A DNA stretch of 7,130 bases from Tannerella sp. Its GTDB lineage: Bacteria; Bacteroidota; Bacteroidia; Bacteroidales; Tannerellaceae. Location: contig JAISEZ010000219.1 in NCBI GenBank assembly GCA_031263835.1, forward strand, positions 1 through 7,130, given 5' to 3'. Of this stretch, positions 1 through 6,718 are shown piece by piece. The position numbers and the translations under genes are program-made. The notes beneath the pieces were generated by a model. It ran no database searches. It worked only from the letters and a program-made list of their open reading frames with translations, and was not told the origin of the DNA. Each line of letters starts with the position of its first letter. Within the stretch, counting starts at the first letter, position 1.

Positions 1-31
1 CTTCTTTTCCTGCACAGGAAACACGGAGAAA

Positions 32-95
32 AATGTGAGAATGAGCCAATATGCCAATGAGTCAATTCATTTTCACACTGGCTCATTCTCACATT
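32..95. repeat. Perfect 17-bp inverted repeat nested in the left element
   Basis: The arm AATGTGAGAATGAGCCA (32-48) is the exact reverse complement of 79-95. The 30-base spacer contains AATGA and TCATT, which could form a smaller inner stem. In RNA or single-stranded DNA this would be a strong hairpin. No T-tract follows either side, so it does not look like an intrinsic terminator. Confidence 0.85.
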
Positions 96-139
96 CTCAC
101 ATTGTTCTCTGTGGCCTCCCTCCGTGTCTCCGTGGTGAT

Positions 140-165
140 AATTCATAATTTATAATTCATAATTC
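140..165. repeat. 7-bp tandem repeat (AATTCAT-type), 3.7 copies
   Basis: Consecutive units AATTCAT (140-146), AATTTAT (147-153), AATTCAT (154-160) and a partial AATTC (161-165) sit directly at the outer end of the repeat element's right arm. Such AT-rich heptamer tails are familiar from Bacteroidales intergenic DNA. They may be part of the element or a separate slippage-prone tract. Confidence 0.85.
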
Positions 166-184
166 GCACGTCTTTTCCGAACAT

Positions 185-222
185 AAAAAATCCCGGTAAA
201 GACGATGCTGTCTCTACCGGGA
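185..222 (-). terminator. Intrinsic terminator of the DUF6580 gene
   Basis: TCCCGGTA (191-198) pairs perfectly with TACCGGGA (215-222). After one mismatch (199/214) the stem continues with AGAC (200-203) and GTCT (210-213) around a six-base loop. Read on the minus strand, the hairpin is followed at once by a T-run (the AAAAAA at 185-190 on the plus strand). It lies about 32 bases past the stop codon of the minus-strand gene, where a rho-independent terminator is expected. Confidence 0.88.
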
Positions 223-254
223 AATAACAACCGATTTCTATGTGTCTATGTGTC

Positions 255-824
255 TCAGGCTGTCTTTTGTGGCTTGAGCGACGGGAATGTGTACATTAGC
301 AACTCAAACGCGCCGAATAATACGCCCGTGTATATCAAGTCGCCGGCAAGGCCATTGCGGAAGAACGGCAACCCTGCTACATAGCAGGCTCCCAGACCTT
401 CCCATGTGTGCGGGTACATACTCCACGATATCCATGTGCCAAAATTGGTAACCAGATGGAAAATCACCGAGGCTCCCACTGCAGAAACCGCCACGTTAGG
501 CACACGCACTTTCTTCAGCATGAACGTTCCCGTCAACACAATTAACACCAATGCCCCAGAAGTATACAGGGACATAATCGAGAACGGGTGTCCGTTCGTG
601 TATGCACTATGCACAAACATGTTTAATACAACATCGCTCACTATCATGGCCGCAATCGGAATGATATACGCCCAGTAACGCTTGCTGTAATAGGCGGCTC
701 CGAAAAGCGCCATGCCGACAATGGGTGCAAACCCGGCCGGATGTGGAATTAGCCGGCTGGCTGCTGCCAGCAGTATGGCCACACAAATAATGCCAAATCG
801 CAAATTTACTTTTTTATTCTCCAT
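255..824 (-). CDS. DUF6580 family putative membrane transport protein
   Basis: A 189-residue hydrophobic protein with about five or six predicted membrane segments (roughly residues 10-24, 32-46, 50-70, 86-102, 112-130 and 158-180). I recognise the family by three stretches: SRLIPHPAGFAPIVGMALFG (23-42), TNFGTW (126-131) and AGLPFFRNGLAGD (150-162). These belong to the Bacteroidota family annotated as DUF6580 putative transport protein, whose overall look resembles the substrate-binding subunits of ECF-type vitamin transporters. Its substrate is not established. In other genomes relatives can sit near TonB receptors or cobalamin-related genes (recalled, not checked), but nothing in this window supports a cobalamin link. 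The gene stands alone on the minus strand, with its own promoter near 905-933 and terminator at 185-222. The ATG at 822-824 is preceded by an A-rich stretch, not a Shine-Dalgarno site, as is usual in this phylum. Membrane location is confident; transport function is inferred. Confidence 0.87.
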   Translation of the reverse strand: MENKKVNLRFGIICVAILLAAASRLIPHPAGFAPIVGMALFGAAYYSKRYWAYIIPIAAMIVSDVVLNMFVHSAYTNGHPFSIMSLYTSGALVLIVLTGTFMLKKVRVPNVAVSAVGASVIFHLVTNFGTWISWSMYPHTWEGLGACYVAGLPFFRNGLAGDLIYTGVLFGAFELLMYTFPSLKPQKTA

Positions 825-904
825 TTTCTTATCTATATAATTTGTTATCTTAATGCAATCAAGTCAATTAATCGCCATGAGCGAACGCAAAATAGAATGC
901 GGGG

Positions 905-933
905 CAAAGGTAGTAAAAAGTTTGTTCCTGCAA
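905..933 (-). promoter_or_regulatory. Bacteroidota-type promoter for the DUF6580 gene
   Basis: Read on the minus strand, TTG (933-931) is followed after 18 bases by TACCTTTG (912-905). This fits the Bacteroidota primary sigma consensus of a TTTG-like -33 box and TAnnTTTG at -7, with all fixed bases of the -7 box present. Transcription would start near base 898 and give a leader of about 75 bases before the ATG. I see no riboswitch-like conserved boxes in that leader. Confidence 0.6.
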
Positions 934-1087
934 CATGTAAAACGGAAAAAATCAGAACAGGTACACGAAATCACGTTTTCAGGTTTTCGGGAGCGCATTT
1001 TCTTTCTGTACGCAAAGCCATTAGCCGCAAATAACCGTTTGCCGGTATTTCATGCGGAAAATACAGCATAAAACAGGTTCTGTTTAA

Positions 1088-1117
1088 TTGACTGAAAAGA
1101 AGAATCTTATACATCTG
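1088..1117 (+). promoter_or_regulatory. Candidate promoter for the M23-LysM gene (distal)
   Basis: TTG (1088-1090), 19 bases, then TACATCTG (1110-1117), which differs at one fixed base from the Bacteroidota -7 consensus TAnnTTTG. A start near 1124 would leave a leader of about 158 bases. Mapping of transcript 5' ends would decide between this and the proximal candidate. Confidence 0.35.
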
Positions 1118-1217
1118 CGTAAACGTTCCTTGGAAAACATTAAGATATTTTCCATGCTGTTTTTTTGGCCGGGAAATTGAAAATGTGGATATTTGGTGAA
1201 TTTTTGAAAGACAAGAC

Positions 1218-1247
1218 TGTGTAGAACGAGTAAGATTTATACGTTTT
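1218..1247 (+). promoter_or_regulatory. Candidate promoter for the M23-LysM gene (proximal)
   Basis: TGTG (1218-1221), 18 bases, then TACGTTTT (1240-1247). Each box has one mismatch to the Bacteroidota consensus (TTTG and TAnnTTTG). A start near 1254 would give a short leader of about 28 bases. This is a weak match and an alternative to the distal candidate. Confidence 0.28.
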
Positions 1248-1281
1248 ATAGGGATAAACTTGAAAAATAGAAAGACGAGAT

Positions 1282-2805
1282 ATGAAAGTAAAAATAGTGT
1301 CTATTCTTTGCGGTGTCACATTGGCGGTAGCGGGAATGCAGGGGAAGGAACCTTTGAAAAGGAGGGATGCTGCGTCGGCGGCAAACTCTCTGCATAATCA
1401 ACTGATAGACCGTCAGGTATCCGAATTGATGGCCAACCGGATAGATATCAGAAAAGAACGGTTCGGCGCGGAACTGGCCGTCATGGATTACGTTTCGCGC
1501 GAGGAATTGCTCGAGGAAGAAGCGCTCCGGTTTCCGGCCGACGAACTGTACGGCTCGTGGGATACCAGCTGGGTGAACCCGTTTCGCAGCAGGGAGATTG
1601 CATTTCCGGATACATTTGATATAGACTGTTCCACATTTGTGTTTCCGGTTGCAAACGAGCTGAAGGTAACATCCAAATACGGCCTCCGCCGCCGCCGGAT
1701 GCACCGGGGAATTGACCTGAAAGTACAGGTCGGCGATACCATCCGCGCCGCATTCAGCGGAAAAGTACGAATCAAAAGCTTTGAACGCCGCGGCTACGGG
1801 AAATATTTGGTCATTCGTCATCCGAACGGGCTGGAGACTGTTTACGGTCACCTGTCCAACTATCTGGTTTCCGAAAACGATATTGTCAGGGCCGGCCAGC
1901 CGATTGCGCTGGGCGGAAATACAGGCCGTTCCACCGGCTCCCACCTGCATTTCGAAACCCGTTTTCTGGGGCAGGCGCTTGACCCGGGCGATTTGATTGA
2001 TTTCGACCGCGGAACGCCGCACAATGACTCGTATGTATTCCGGAAAGGCAGCGCCAAAAGCGGCAATGTATATACTTCCACCTCCGAACGGATTGTCTAT
2101 CACCGCGTCAAACAGGGTGAAACGCTGGGCAAAATCGCATTGATATACCGTACAAGCGTGGCCGAGCTGTGCCGGCTGAACGGGATTTCGAGTACTTCCA
2201 AACTGCGTATCGGCCAGTCGATTCGCTGCGGAACGGCCGCCGCCAAAACGACCGGAAAGGAACAGAAAGCAGACGGTGCCGCCGCTGCGCCCGTGAAAAC
2301 CGAAGCCGGGGAAACATCGGCCAAACAGCCGCCGGCAGCGCTTTATCATAAGGTACAGGAGAAGGAAACGCTCAATTCCATCGCCCGTCAGTACGGAACG
2401 ACCGTCGAGACACTGTGCCGCCTGAACAGTATCCTGTCTACGGATGCCCTGCGTGTCGGTCAGGAAATCTGTTACCGGGTCGCCAAGCCTGCTAAAAAAC
2501 AGGAATCCGTTACGGAAACGAACAGAGCGGAAGGAGAGGCGATAGCCGCCACACCGGCCGGCCAGGCCCCGGAATCCCCGCCGGCAACGGTCAATCCCGT
2601 TCCCGAAACGCAAACGCGGAAAGCACAGCCTGACACGCAGCCGGCAGAGAACAGTGCCGCGACAGTATATTACCGGGTACAGAAAGGCGACACGCTGGGC
2701 GCCATTGCAAAAAGACACGGCATAAGTGTTGACCGGTTGTGCAAAATGAACAGCATTACCAAGGCAACGGTGCTGCAAATCGGACGTTCGCTGCGCTGCT
2801 CCTGA
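1282..2805 (+). CDS. Secreted M23 (LytM-type) zinc endopeptidase with three LysM domains
   Basis: 507 residues, probably a peptidoglycan hydrolase that cleaves peptide cross-links outside the inner membrane. Residues 1-17 form a signal peptide (KVK, hydrophobic core, AVA cleavage motif at 15-17). Residues about 120-240 are the M23 domain with a complete active site: H141 and D145 (HRGID), H190 (YGHL), and H221 and H223 (GSHLHFE). It should therefore be catalytically active, unlike degenerate LytM activators. Three LysM glycan-binding modules follow at about 271-316, 354-399 and 462-506, joined by Ala/Pro/Lys/Glu/Thr-rich linkers. Each module carries two cysteines at matching places (297/316, 379/397, 487/506), which may form disulfides. 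The ATG at 1282 is chosen because the signal peptide begins there; no Shine-Dalgarno site is seen. A 72-bp gap separates it from the next operon, so co-transcription is possible but unproven. Confidence 0.94.
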   Translation: MKVKIVSILCGVTLAVAGMQGKEPLKRRDAASAANSLHNQLIDRQVSELMANRIDIRKERFGAELAVMDYVSREELLEEEALRFPADELYGSWDTSWVNPFRSREIAFPDTFDIDCSTFVFPVANELKVTSKYGLRRRRMHRGIDLKVQVGDTIRAAFSGKVRIKSFERRGYGKYLVIRHPNGLETVYGHLSNYLVSENDIVRAGQPIALGGNTGRSTGSHLHFETRFLGQALDPGDLIDFDRGTPHNDSYVFRKGSAKSGNVYTSTSERIVYHRVKQGETLGKIALIYRTSVAELCRLNGISSTSKLRIGQSIRCGTAAAKTTGKEQKADGAAAAPVKTEAGETSAKQPPAALYHKVQEKETLNSIARQYGTTVETLCRLNSILSTDALRVGQEICYRVAKPAKKQESVTETNRAEGEAIAATPAGQAPESPPATVNPVPETQTRKAQPDTQPAENSAATVYYRVQKGDTLGAIAKRHGISVDRLCKMNSITKATVLQIGRSLRCS

Positions 2806-2843
2806 TGATGTAAAACAGGTATGTTCCGTATCATGCTGAATCC

Positions 2844-2875
2844 TTGAATTTTTGAATTTTTGAATCTTTGAATCT
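2844..2875 (+). repeat. Four tandem octamers (TTGAATTT/TTGAATCT) abutting a start codon
   Basis: Units TTGAATTT (2844-2851), TTGAATTT (2852-2859), TTGAATCT (2860-2867) and TTGAATCT (2868-2875) are head to tail, and the ATG of the DUF1599 gene begins at 2878. They fill the position where a ribosome-binding site would be. Similar TTGAATC/TTGAATTT strings recur between genes in Bacteroidales (recalled). Copy-number change by slippage could alter the leader or spacing upstream, but would not shift the reading frame because the tract is outside the gene. Confidence 0.9.
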
Positions 2876-2877
2876 CT

Positions 2878-3438
2878 ATGAATACAGAACAGCAATTCGA
2901 ACAGGTGATTCACCTGTGCCGGGAGATTTTCCGAAAGAAACTGGGCGACTACGGCGCTTCGTGGCGTATCATGCGCCCGTCTTCCATCACCGACCAGCTT
3001 TTTATCAAGGCCAACCGTATTCGCAGTCTTGAAATGAAGCGGGAGAGCAGGATTGGAGAAGGCATCCAGCCGGAATTTGTCGCGATTGTCAATTATGGCG
3101 TCATCGGGCTGATTCAGCTGGCGCAGGGGCCGTCCACGGACGCGCCGGACATGCCCGTCGATGAAGCGCTGGCGCTGTATGACAACTATATCACGCAGTC
3201 CAAAGAGCTGATGTACGCCAAAAACCACGACTACGACGAAGCCTGGCGAAGCATGCGTGTCAGCTCATATACCGACTTGATTCTTACAAAAATACACCGG
3301 GTCAAACAGATTGAAAATCATGACGGGCAGACGCTTGTTTCCGAAGGCGTCGACGCCAATTACATGGATATGATTAACTACGCCCTGTTTGGCTTGATTA
3401 AACTTGAATTTGACGATGAAAAAGGAATTGATAATTAA
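2878..3438 (+). CDS. Tandem DUF1599 (nucleotide modification associated domain 1) protein
   Basis: 186 residues with no signal peptide or membrane segment, so cytoplasmic. It consists of two copies of one domain about 95 residues apart: DYGASWRIMRPSS (24-36) matches DYDEAWRSMRVSS (118-130), TDQLFIKANRI (38-48) matches TDLILTKIHRV (132-142), and VNYGVIGLIQL (71-81) matches INYALFGLIKL (166-176). I recognise this as DUF1599, called nucleotide modification associated domain 1 because some relatives occur in phage DNA-modification clusters. The helical, Asp/Glu-rich pattern is reminiscent of all-alpha nucleotide pyrophosphatases, but no activity is established for this cellular form. It opens a tight gene run: its last 23 bases overlap the DoxX-like gene. 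Translation starts at the ATG 2 bp after an octamer repeat, with no Shine-Dalgarno site. The family is confident; the function is unknown. Confidence 0.88.
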   Translation: MNTEQQFEQVIHLCREIFRKKLGDYGASWRIMRPSSITDQLFIKANRIRSLEMKRESRIGEGIQPEFVAIVNYGVIGLIQLAQGPSTDAPDMPVDEALALYDNYITQSKELMYAKNHDYDEAWRSMRVSSYTDLILTKIHRVKQIENHDGQTLVSEGVDANYMDMINYALFGLIKLEFDDEKGIDN

Positions 3439-4738
3439 AATAGCGGCGGAATTTTCGCGGGTACTGGTCGGCGCCGTTTTCGTTTTTTCCGGCCTCGTGA
3501 AAGCCATTGACCCGGTGGGCACCGCTTTCAAAATAAAGGAATATCTTTCGACTTTCGGGCTGGATTATTTCCTGTGGACAGACCATCTGCTCTCCTTTGG
3601 CCAGGCGGCGCTTGAATTTACCCTGGGTTTCTGCCTGCTGACGGGCGTTTACCGGAAATTAATCTCGCTCTGTACCCTGCTGGTCATGTGTTTCATGACG
3701 CCGCTGACGCTTTATCTGGCCCTGTACAACCCGGTGTCCGACTGCGGATGTTTCGGCGATGCGCTGGTCATCACCAACTGGCAGACGTTTTATAAAAACA
3801 TCGTCCTGCTGGCCTGCACGATATTCCTTTACCTCTATTGCCGGCGTCTGACTTCGTTTTACACCTACAGAGCCTACTGGTTTGTCGTCCTGTTTTCGTT
3901 CTTTTTCTGTATCGCCTTCTGCATCCGGAACTATGACCATTTACCCATTCTCGACTTCCGCCCCTACAAGGTGGGCAACAATATTTTCAGGCAGATGGAA
4001 ATTCCCGAAAACGCGCCGCAGGCCGAATACCGTTTCATTTATGAAAAAGACGGCGTCAAGCGGGAGTTTGCGCTGAAGGACGCGCCGGCGGATGATTCCA
4101 CCTGGACGTATGTTGACAGCAGGCAGATTCGGAAGGGCTTTATACCGGCAATCACTTCGTTTGAGCTGTACAATGAGGAAGGGGAGAACATCGGCATGAA
4201 GATACTCAATCAGTCCGAGCCGCTCTTTCTGCTGGTGGCGCCCGCGCTGGAAACGGCCAGCGACCAGCATATCGAGGCCATCAACCATGTGTACGATTTG
4301 GCCCGTGAAAAGCGTTATCTGTTTTATTGCGTCACGGCTTCCTCTCCGGAAGGAGTCGGGGAATGGCAAAAAAATACCGGCGCCGACTATCCCTTCCTGA
4401 CGGCCGACGACATCGTACTGAAAACCATGATTCGTTCCAACCCCGGCCTGATGCTGATAAGGGAAGGGACGATTCTGGCCAAATGGCATCACAACGATAT
4501 TCCGAACGAAAACGCGCTGGCGGAAACGGTTGCCGCTTACCTGGGCGAGACGCCTCTGCCGGAAGGCGAAGCCGGCGACGCGAAGGCAATGCCCGCGAAA
4601 AAAAACAGGCAGGATGGCGAGCGCTGGTTACGGATTATTTCCGGTTTTGTATTACCTTTGCTGCTCGTTTGGGTGTACGATTTCTTTCGAAACCGTAGAA
4701 CCCGCAGGAAAAAAACAGGTTTACATACAACTAAATAA
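3416..4738 (+). CDS. DoxX/BT_3928 family membrane protein with thioredoxin-like domain
   Basis: 440 residues from the ATG at 3416. A longer form from TTG at 3404 is possible, but ATG followed by [10 protein letters not shown] is the more natural start. Residues about 12-171 form four or five membrane helices of the DoxX/MauE type ([10 protein letters not shown] at 26-35, CGCFG at 110-114). MauE-like proteins assist disulfide formation, and the CGCFG cysteines are the likely redox pair. A soluble region (about 190-375) follows; its second half (about 268-375) resembles a thioredoxin fold, including [10 protein letters not shown] with a probable cis-proline at 343, but it lacks a CxxC centre. 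A final hydrophobic segment (about 405-423) ends in a basic tail (RNRRTRRKK), which suggests a cytoplasmic C-terminus. Its start overlaps DUF1599 by 23 bp and tpiA begins 8 bp after its stop. Envelope redox or maturation work is inferred, and the substrate is unknown. Confidence 0.88.
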   Translation: MKKELIIKIAAEFSRVLVGAVFVFSGLVKAIDPVGTAFKIKEYLSTFGLDYFLWTDHLLSFGQAALEFTLGFCLLTGVYRKLISLCTLLVMCFMTPLTLYLALYNPVSDCGCFGDALVITNWQTFYKNIVLLACTIFLYLYCRRLTSFYTYRAYWFVVLFSFFFCIAFCIRNYDHLPILDFRPYKVGNNIFRQMEIPENAPQAEYRFIYEKDGVKREFALKDAPADDSTWTYVDSRQIRKGFIPAITSFELYNEEGENIGMKILNQSEPLFLLVAPALETASDQHIEAINHVYDLAREKRYLFYCVTASSPEGVGEWQKNTGADYPFLTADDIVLKTMIRSNPGLMLIREGTILAKWHHNDIPNENALAETVAAYLGETPLPEGEAGDAKAMPAKKNRQDGERWLRIISGFVLPLLLVWVYDFFRNRRTRRKKTGLHTTK

Positions 4739-4746
4739 GATTTGCA

Positions 4747-5502
4747 ATGAGAAAAAACATGGTGGCAGGGAACTGGAAAATGAATACAACCCTGCCGGAA
4801 GGACTGGCCCTGGCAAAGGGACTGAGTGAGGCGCTGAAAGACAGGACGCCGAATTGCGACGTCGTCATCGGCGTACCTTTTACGCATCTGGCAAGCATCG
4901 TTGCGGCGATTGACACCCGGAAAATCGGCGTGGCCGCGGAAAATGCCGCCGACCATACGGCCGGCGCTTACACGGGTGAAGTGTCTGCGGAAATGATTGC
5001 CTCCACGGGAGCGACCTACGTCATTTTGGGACACTCCGAAAGACGGGCTTATTATCACGAGACGCCGGCCATCCTGAAAACAAAAGTGGAACTGGCGCTG
5101 GCCAGCCGGCTGACGCCGATTTTCTGTATCGGCGAGGTGCTGGCGGAACGCGAAGCCGGCAGGCACTTCGAAGTCGTGGATGCGCAAATAGAAGCATCCC
5201 TGTTTGAACTGTCCGCCGACGATTTCCGCAGGATAATACTGGCCTACGAACCGGTCTGGGCCATCGGAACCGGAAAGACGGCCTCGCCGGCGCAGGCGCA
5301 GGAAATACATGCACATATCCGCCGGACCGTTGCGGCAAAATACGGCGCGCCGGTTGCGGAGGACACCTCCATCCTTTACGGCGGAAGCTGCAATGCCGGC
5401 AATGCGAAAGAACTGTTTTCCAATCCGGACGTGGACGGCGGACTGATTGGCGGCGCGTCGCTCGGCATAGACAAATTCCTGCCGATTATCGAAGCTTTTT
5501 AA
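4747..5502 (+). CDS. tpiA: Triosephosphate isomerase
   Basis: 251 residues, the usual bacterial length. This cytoplasmic (beta/alpha)8 enzyme interconverts dihydroxyacetone phosphate and glyceraldehyde 3-phosphate in glycolysis and gluconeogenesis. All hallmarks are present: N9 and K11 in GNWKMN, the catalytic H96 in LGHSERR, the catalytic base E168 in [12 protein letters not shown] with the mobile loop after it, YGGS, and GLIGGASL at the phosphate site. The ATG at 4747 gives the standard N-terminus [13 protein letters not shown]. It lies 8 bp after the DoxX-like gene and 6 bp before the SPOR gene, so it is almost certainly translated from a shared message. Nothing in it is truncated or unusual. 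Confidence 0.98.
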   Translation: MRKNMVAGNWKMNTTLPEGLALAKGLSEALKDRTPNCDVVIGVPFTHLASIVAAIDTRKIGVAAENAADHTAGAYTGEVSAEMIASTGATYVILGHSERRAYYHETPAILKTKVELALASRLTPIFCIGEVLAEREAGRHFEVVDAQIEASLFELSADDFRRIILAYEPVWAIGTGKTASPAQAQEIHAHIRRTVAAKYGAPVAEDTSILYGGSCNAGNAKELFSNPDVDGGLIGGASLGIDKFLPIIEAF

Positions 5503-5508
5503 TGTAAA

Positions 5509-5988
5509 ATGAAACCGCAGCATTTTCTTCTGCTGTTGCTGTTCCTTTGTCAGGGCGGCGGATTGCAGGCGCAGACCTCCATCTTCGACGCCCTGACAAG
5601 ACCGGAACGGGGAAAGGGCGCAGTCACGATTCTCCAGCCGCCGGCAATCCGTGCACTGGTGGACTCGCACCTTGCCGGCCTGAAAACAGAATCGGACGGC
5701 GGACGGGACTATATGACGGCGCCGGGCTATACGATTCAGGTTTTCACGGGAAACAGCCAGCGGAGGTCCAAGGACGAAGCCTTCTCCAAAAAAGACCAGA
5801 TAAACAGAATCTACAGCGAAGCCTCCATCTACGTGGACTACACGGCCCCATTCTGGCGGCTGCGCGTAGGCGATTTCCTGACCTACGAGGAAGCGCTGTG
5901 CATGATGTACAAGCTGACCGGTTCTTTCCCCACATTCAGGAATGAGATAAAAATAATCCGGGAAAACGTCCGCATTTTCCTGAATTGA
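5509..5988 (+). CDS. Secreted SPOR-domain protein
   Basis: 159 residues. Residues 1-21 are a signal peptide (MKPQH, a leucine-rich core, LQA before the cut), so the mature protein is periplasmic or loosely envelope-bound; C14 is not in a convincing lipobox. After a linker of about 50 residues, residues 73 to about 150 form a SPOR domain (GYTIQVFTGNSQRRSKDEA, then YVDYTAPFWRLRVGDFLTYE, then a last strand IKIIRENVRI). SPOR domains bind peptidoglycan glycan strands stripped of stem peptides and often mark sites of cell division. There is no catalytic domain. The start lies 6 bp after tpiA; folE follows after 15 bp. In related genomes this small SPOR protein is found between tpiA and folE, as here (recalled). 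The cellular role beyond glycan binding is not known to me. Confidence 0.92.
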   Translation: MKPQHFLLLLLFLCQGGGLQAQTSIFDALTRPERGKGAVTILQPPAIRALVDSHLAGLKTESDGGRDYMTAPGYTIQVFTGNSQRRSKDEAFSKKDQINRIYSEASIYVDYTAPFWRLRVGDFLTYEEALCMMYKLTGSFPTFRNEIKIIRENVRIFLN

Positions 5989-6003
5989 CCCGCCCCCGCC
6001 CGA

Positions 6004-6585
6004 ATGGAACAGAACGAAGACGCATCGCACACAACCGGCACGCTTGCCGAACATTACCGCCAGATTATCCGCCTGCTCGGAGAAGACGTCACGCGCGAAG
6101 GCCTGCTGAAAACGCCGGAACGGGTGGCAAAGTCCATGCAGTTCCTGTTGCAGGGCTACAGCCAGGACCCGGAAGCCGTACTCGCCTCCGCCATGTTTCA
6201 GGACGAAGACTACAAGCAAATGGTGATAGTCAAGAACATTGATTTCTTTTCCCTCTGCGAACATCACCTGCTGCCCTTCTTCGGCAAGGCGCATATCGCC
6301 TACATCCCCCGCAGATACATCACCGGGCTGAGCAAAATCCCGCGAATAGTAGACATCTTTGCCCGCCGCCTGCAGGTGCAGGAACGCATGACGCGGCAAA
6401 TCAAGGAATGTATCCAGAAGACGCTAAACCCGCTGGGTGTCATGGTCGTCATCGAGGCGCAACACATGTGCATGCAGATGCGCGGCGTAGAAAAACAAAA
6501 CTCCCTCACGACGACCTCCGATTTCACCGGTTTTTTCCAGCAGGCCAAAACCCGCGTGGAATTTATGAATCTAATCAAGAAATAA
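6004..6585 (+). CDS. folE: GTP cyclohydrolase I
   Basis: 193 residues, a typical short form of the family. It converts GTP to 7,8-dihydroneopterin triphosphate, the first step of tetrahydrofolate (and related pterin or queuosine precursor) synthesis, in the cytoplasm as a toroidal homodecamer. The zinc ligands C85 and H88 ([10 protein letters not shown]) and C156 (QHMCMQMRG) are present, together with catalytic H87 and H154, and they align with C110, H112, H113, H179 and C181 of the E. coli enzyme. [11 protein letters not shown] (34-44) and [18 protein letters not shown] (100-117) are also family signatures. The ATG at 6004 gives a normal N-terminal length. It is the last gene of the run; the 15-bp gap before it is almost pure G and C and contains no Shine-Dalgarno site. 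No clear intrinsic terminator follows. Confidence 0.98.
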   Translation: MEQNEDASHTTGTLAEHYRQIIRLLGEDVTREGLLKTPERVAKSMQFLLQGYSQDPEAVLASAMFQDEDYKQMVIVKNIDFFSLCEHHLLPFFGKAHIAYIPRRYITGLSKIPRIVDIFARRLQVQERMTRQIKECIQKTLNPLGVMVVIEAQHMCMQMRGVEKQNSLTTTSDFTGFFQQAKTRVEFMNLIKK

Positions 6586-6718
6586 AGGAGCGAATTGTCC
6601 GGAAACAGATAATGCGAATCGTCCGTAGCCACTGATTCGCACATTAGCACCTGTTCAAAAAAACAGAGCACGAACTCTATAGTGCGCGCGGCATGGTTTT
6701 GTGCATGGACATAAAGAA
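6586..6718. other. Spacer after folE with a direct repeat and weak hairpin
   Basis: GCGAATTGTCCG (6590-6601) recurs as GCGAATCGTCCG (6614-6625), matching at 11 of 12 bases. The second copy's GCGAATC (6614-6620) can pair with GATTCGC (6634-6640) across a 13-base loop. No T-run follows on either strand, so I do not call it an intrinsic terminator, although it could slow polymerase or protect the message end. CTGTT (6651-6655) and AACAG (6662-6666) form another short stem. No gene is seen. Confidence 0.5.

Larger units (their letters stand above)
1..165. repeat. Intergenic palindromic repeat element, left part cut by window edge
   Basis: Non-coding stretch related to the complete element at 6719-6890. 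Its right arm (about 104-145, TTCTCTGTGGCC ... TCCGTGGTGATAATT) matches the right arm there (TCTCTGTG ... TCTGTGTTGATAATT), and both share TTCCTGCACA. CACGGAGAA (22-30) can pair with TTCTCTGTG (104-112) through one G-U wobble. Inside lies a perfect 17-bp inverted repeat, 32-48 with 79-95, separated by 30 bases. The octamer CTCACATT is then repeated at 88-95 and 96-103. The outer left arm would lie before base 1, so the full size is unknown. No open reading frame here looks real. Confidence 0.7.
825..1281. other. Divergent AT-rich intergenic region
   Basis: About 457 bases between the divergent DUF6580 and M23-LysM genes. It holds the minus-strand promoter (905-933) and two candidate plus-strand promoters (1088-1117 and 1218-1247). 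An AT-rich stem GGAAAA (1132-1137) with TTTTCC (1148-1153) is followed, a few bases later, by a run of seven T; it is too weak and misplaced to call a terminator. The 72-codon open frame on the plus strand at 853-1071 covers the minus-strand promoter, has no family likeness and is taken as chance. I find no RNA gene. Confidence 0.6.
2878..6585 (+). other. Probable five-gene operon: DUF1599, DoxX-like, tpiA, SPOR, folE
   Basis: Five plus-strand genes follow with a 23-bp overlap and then gaps of 8, 6 and 15 bp, leaving no room for internal promoters or terminators between them. The same order is, to my knowledge, widespread in Bacteroidales; the DoxX-like family is even named after its Bacteroides thetaiotaomicron member BT_3928, next to tpiA. 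I find no convincing Bacteroidota -7 box in the 72 bases before the first gene, so transcription may come from the M23-LysM promoter. Confidence 0.75.

Noticed and set aside
32..103. Possible CRISPR array (repeated CTCACATT / AATGTGAG units)
   Set aside because: The units are 8 bp, directly adjacent or inverted, with no regular 25-40 bp repeats and unique spacers.
825..1000. Possible cobalamin riboswitch upstream of the DUF6580 gene
   Set aside because: I looked on the minus strand for the conserved B12-box (GCCACTG-like) and found none. The leader after the predicted transcription start is also too short for a full cobalamin riboswitch.
853..1071. 72-codon plus-strand open frame
   Set aside because: No family resemblance, and it overlaps the best promoter on the other strand. 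Composition is like the surrounding AT-rich spacer.
1132..1172. Stem GGAAAA/TTTTCC followed by seven T as a plus-strand terminator
   Set aside because: The stem is only 6 bp and AT-rich, several bases separate it from the T-run, and no plus-strand gene lies upstream for it to terminate.
1246..3228. Long open frame of 660 codons on the minus strand
   Set aside because: It lies opposite the M23-LysM and DUF1599 genes, which have clear domains and catalytic residues. Its translation is Arg/Phe/Gly-rich with no recognisable family, as expected of a shadow frame in GC-rich coding DNA.
4537..6399. Long open frame of 620 codons on the minus strand
   Set aside because: It runs opposite the DoxX-like gene, tpiA, the SPOR gene and folE, all well supported. 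It has no family likeness and is read as a shadow.
6611..6645. Hairpin after folE as an intrinsic terminator
   Set aside because: The stem has 7 continuous pairs and a 13-base loop, with no T-run on either strand.
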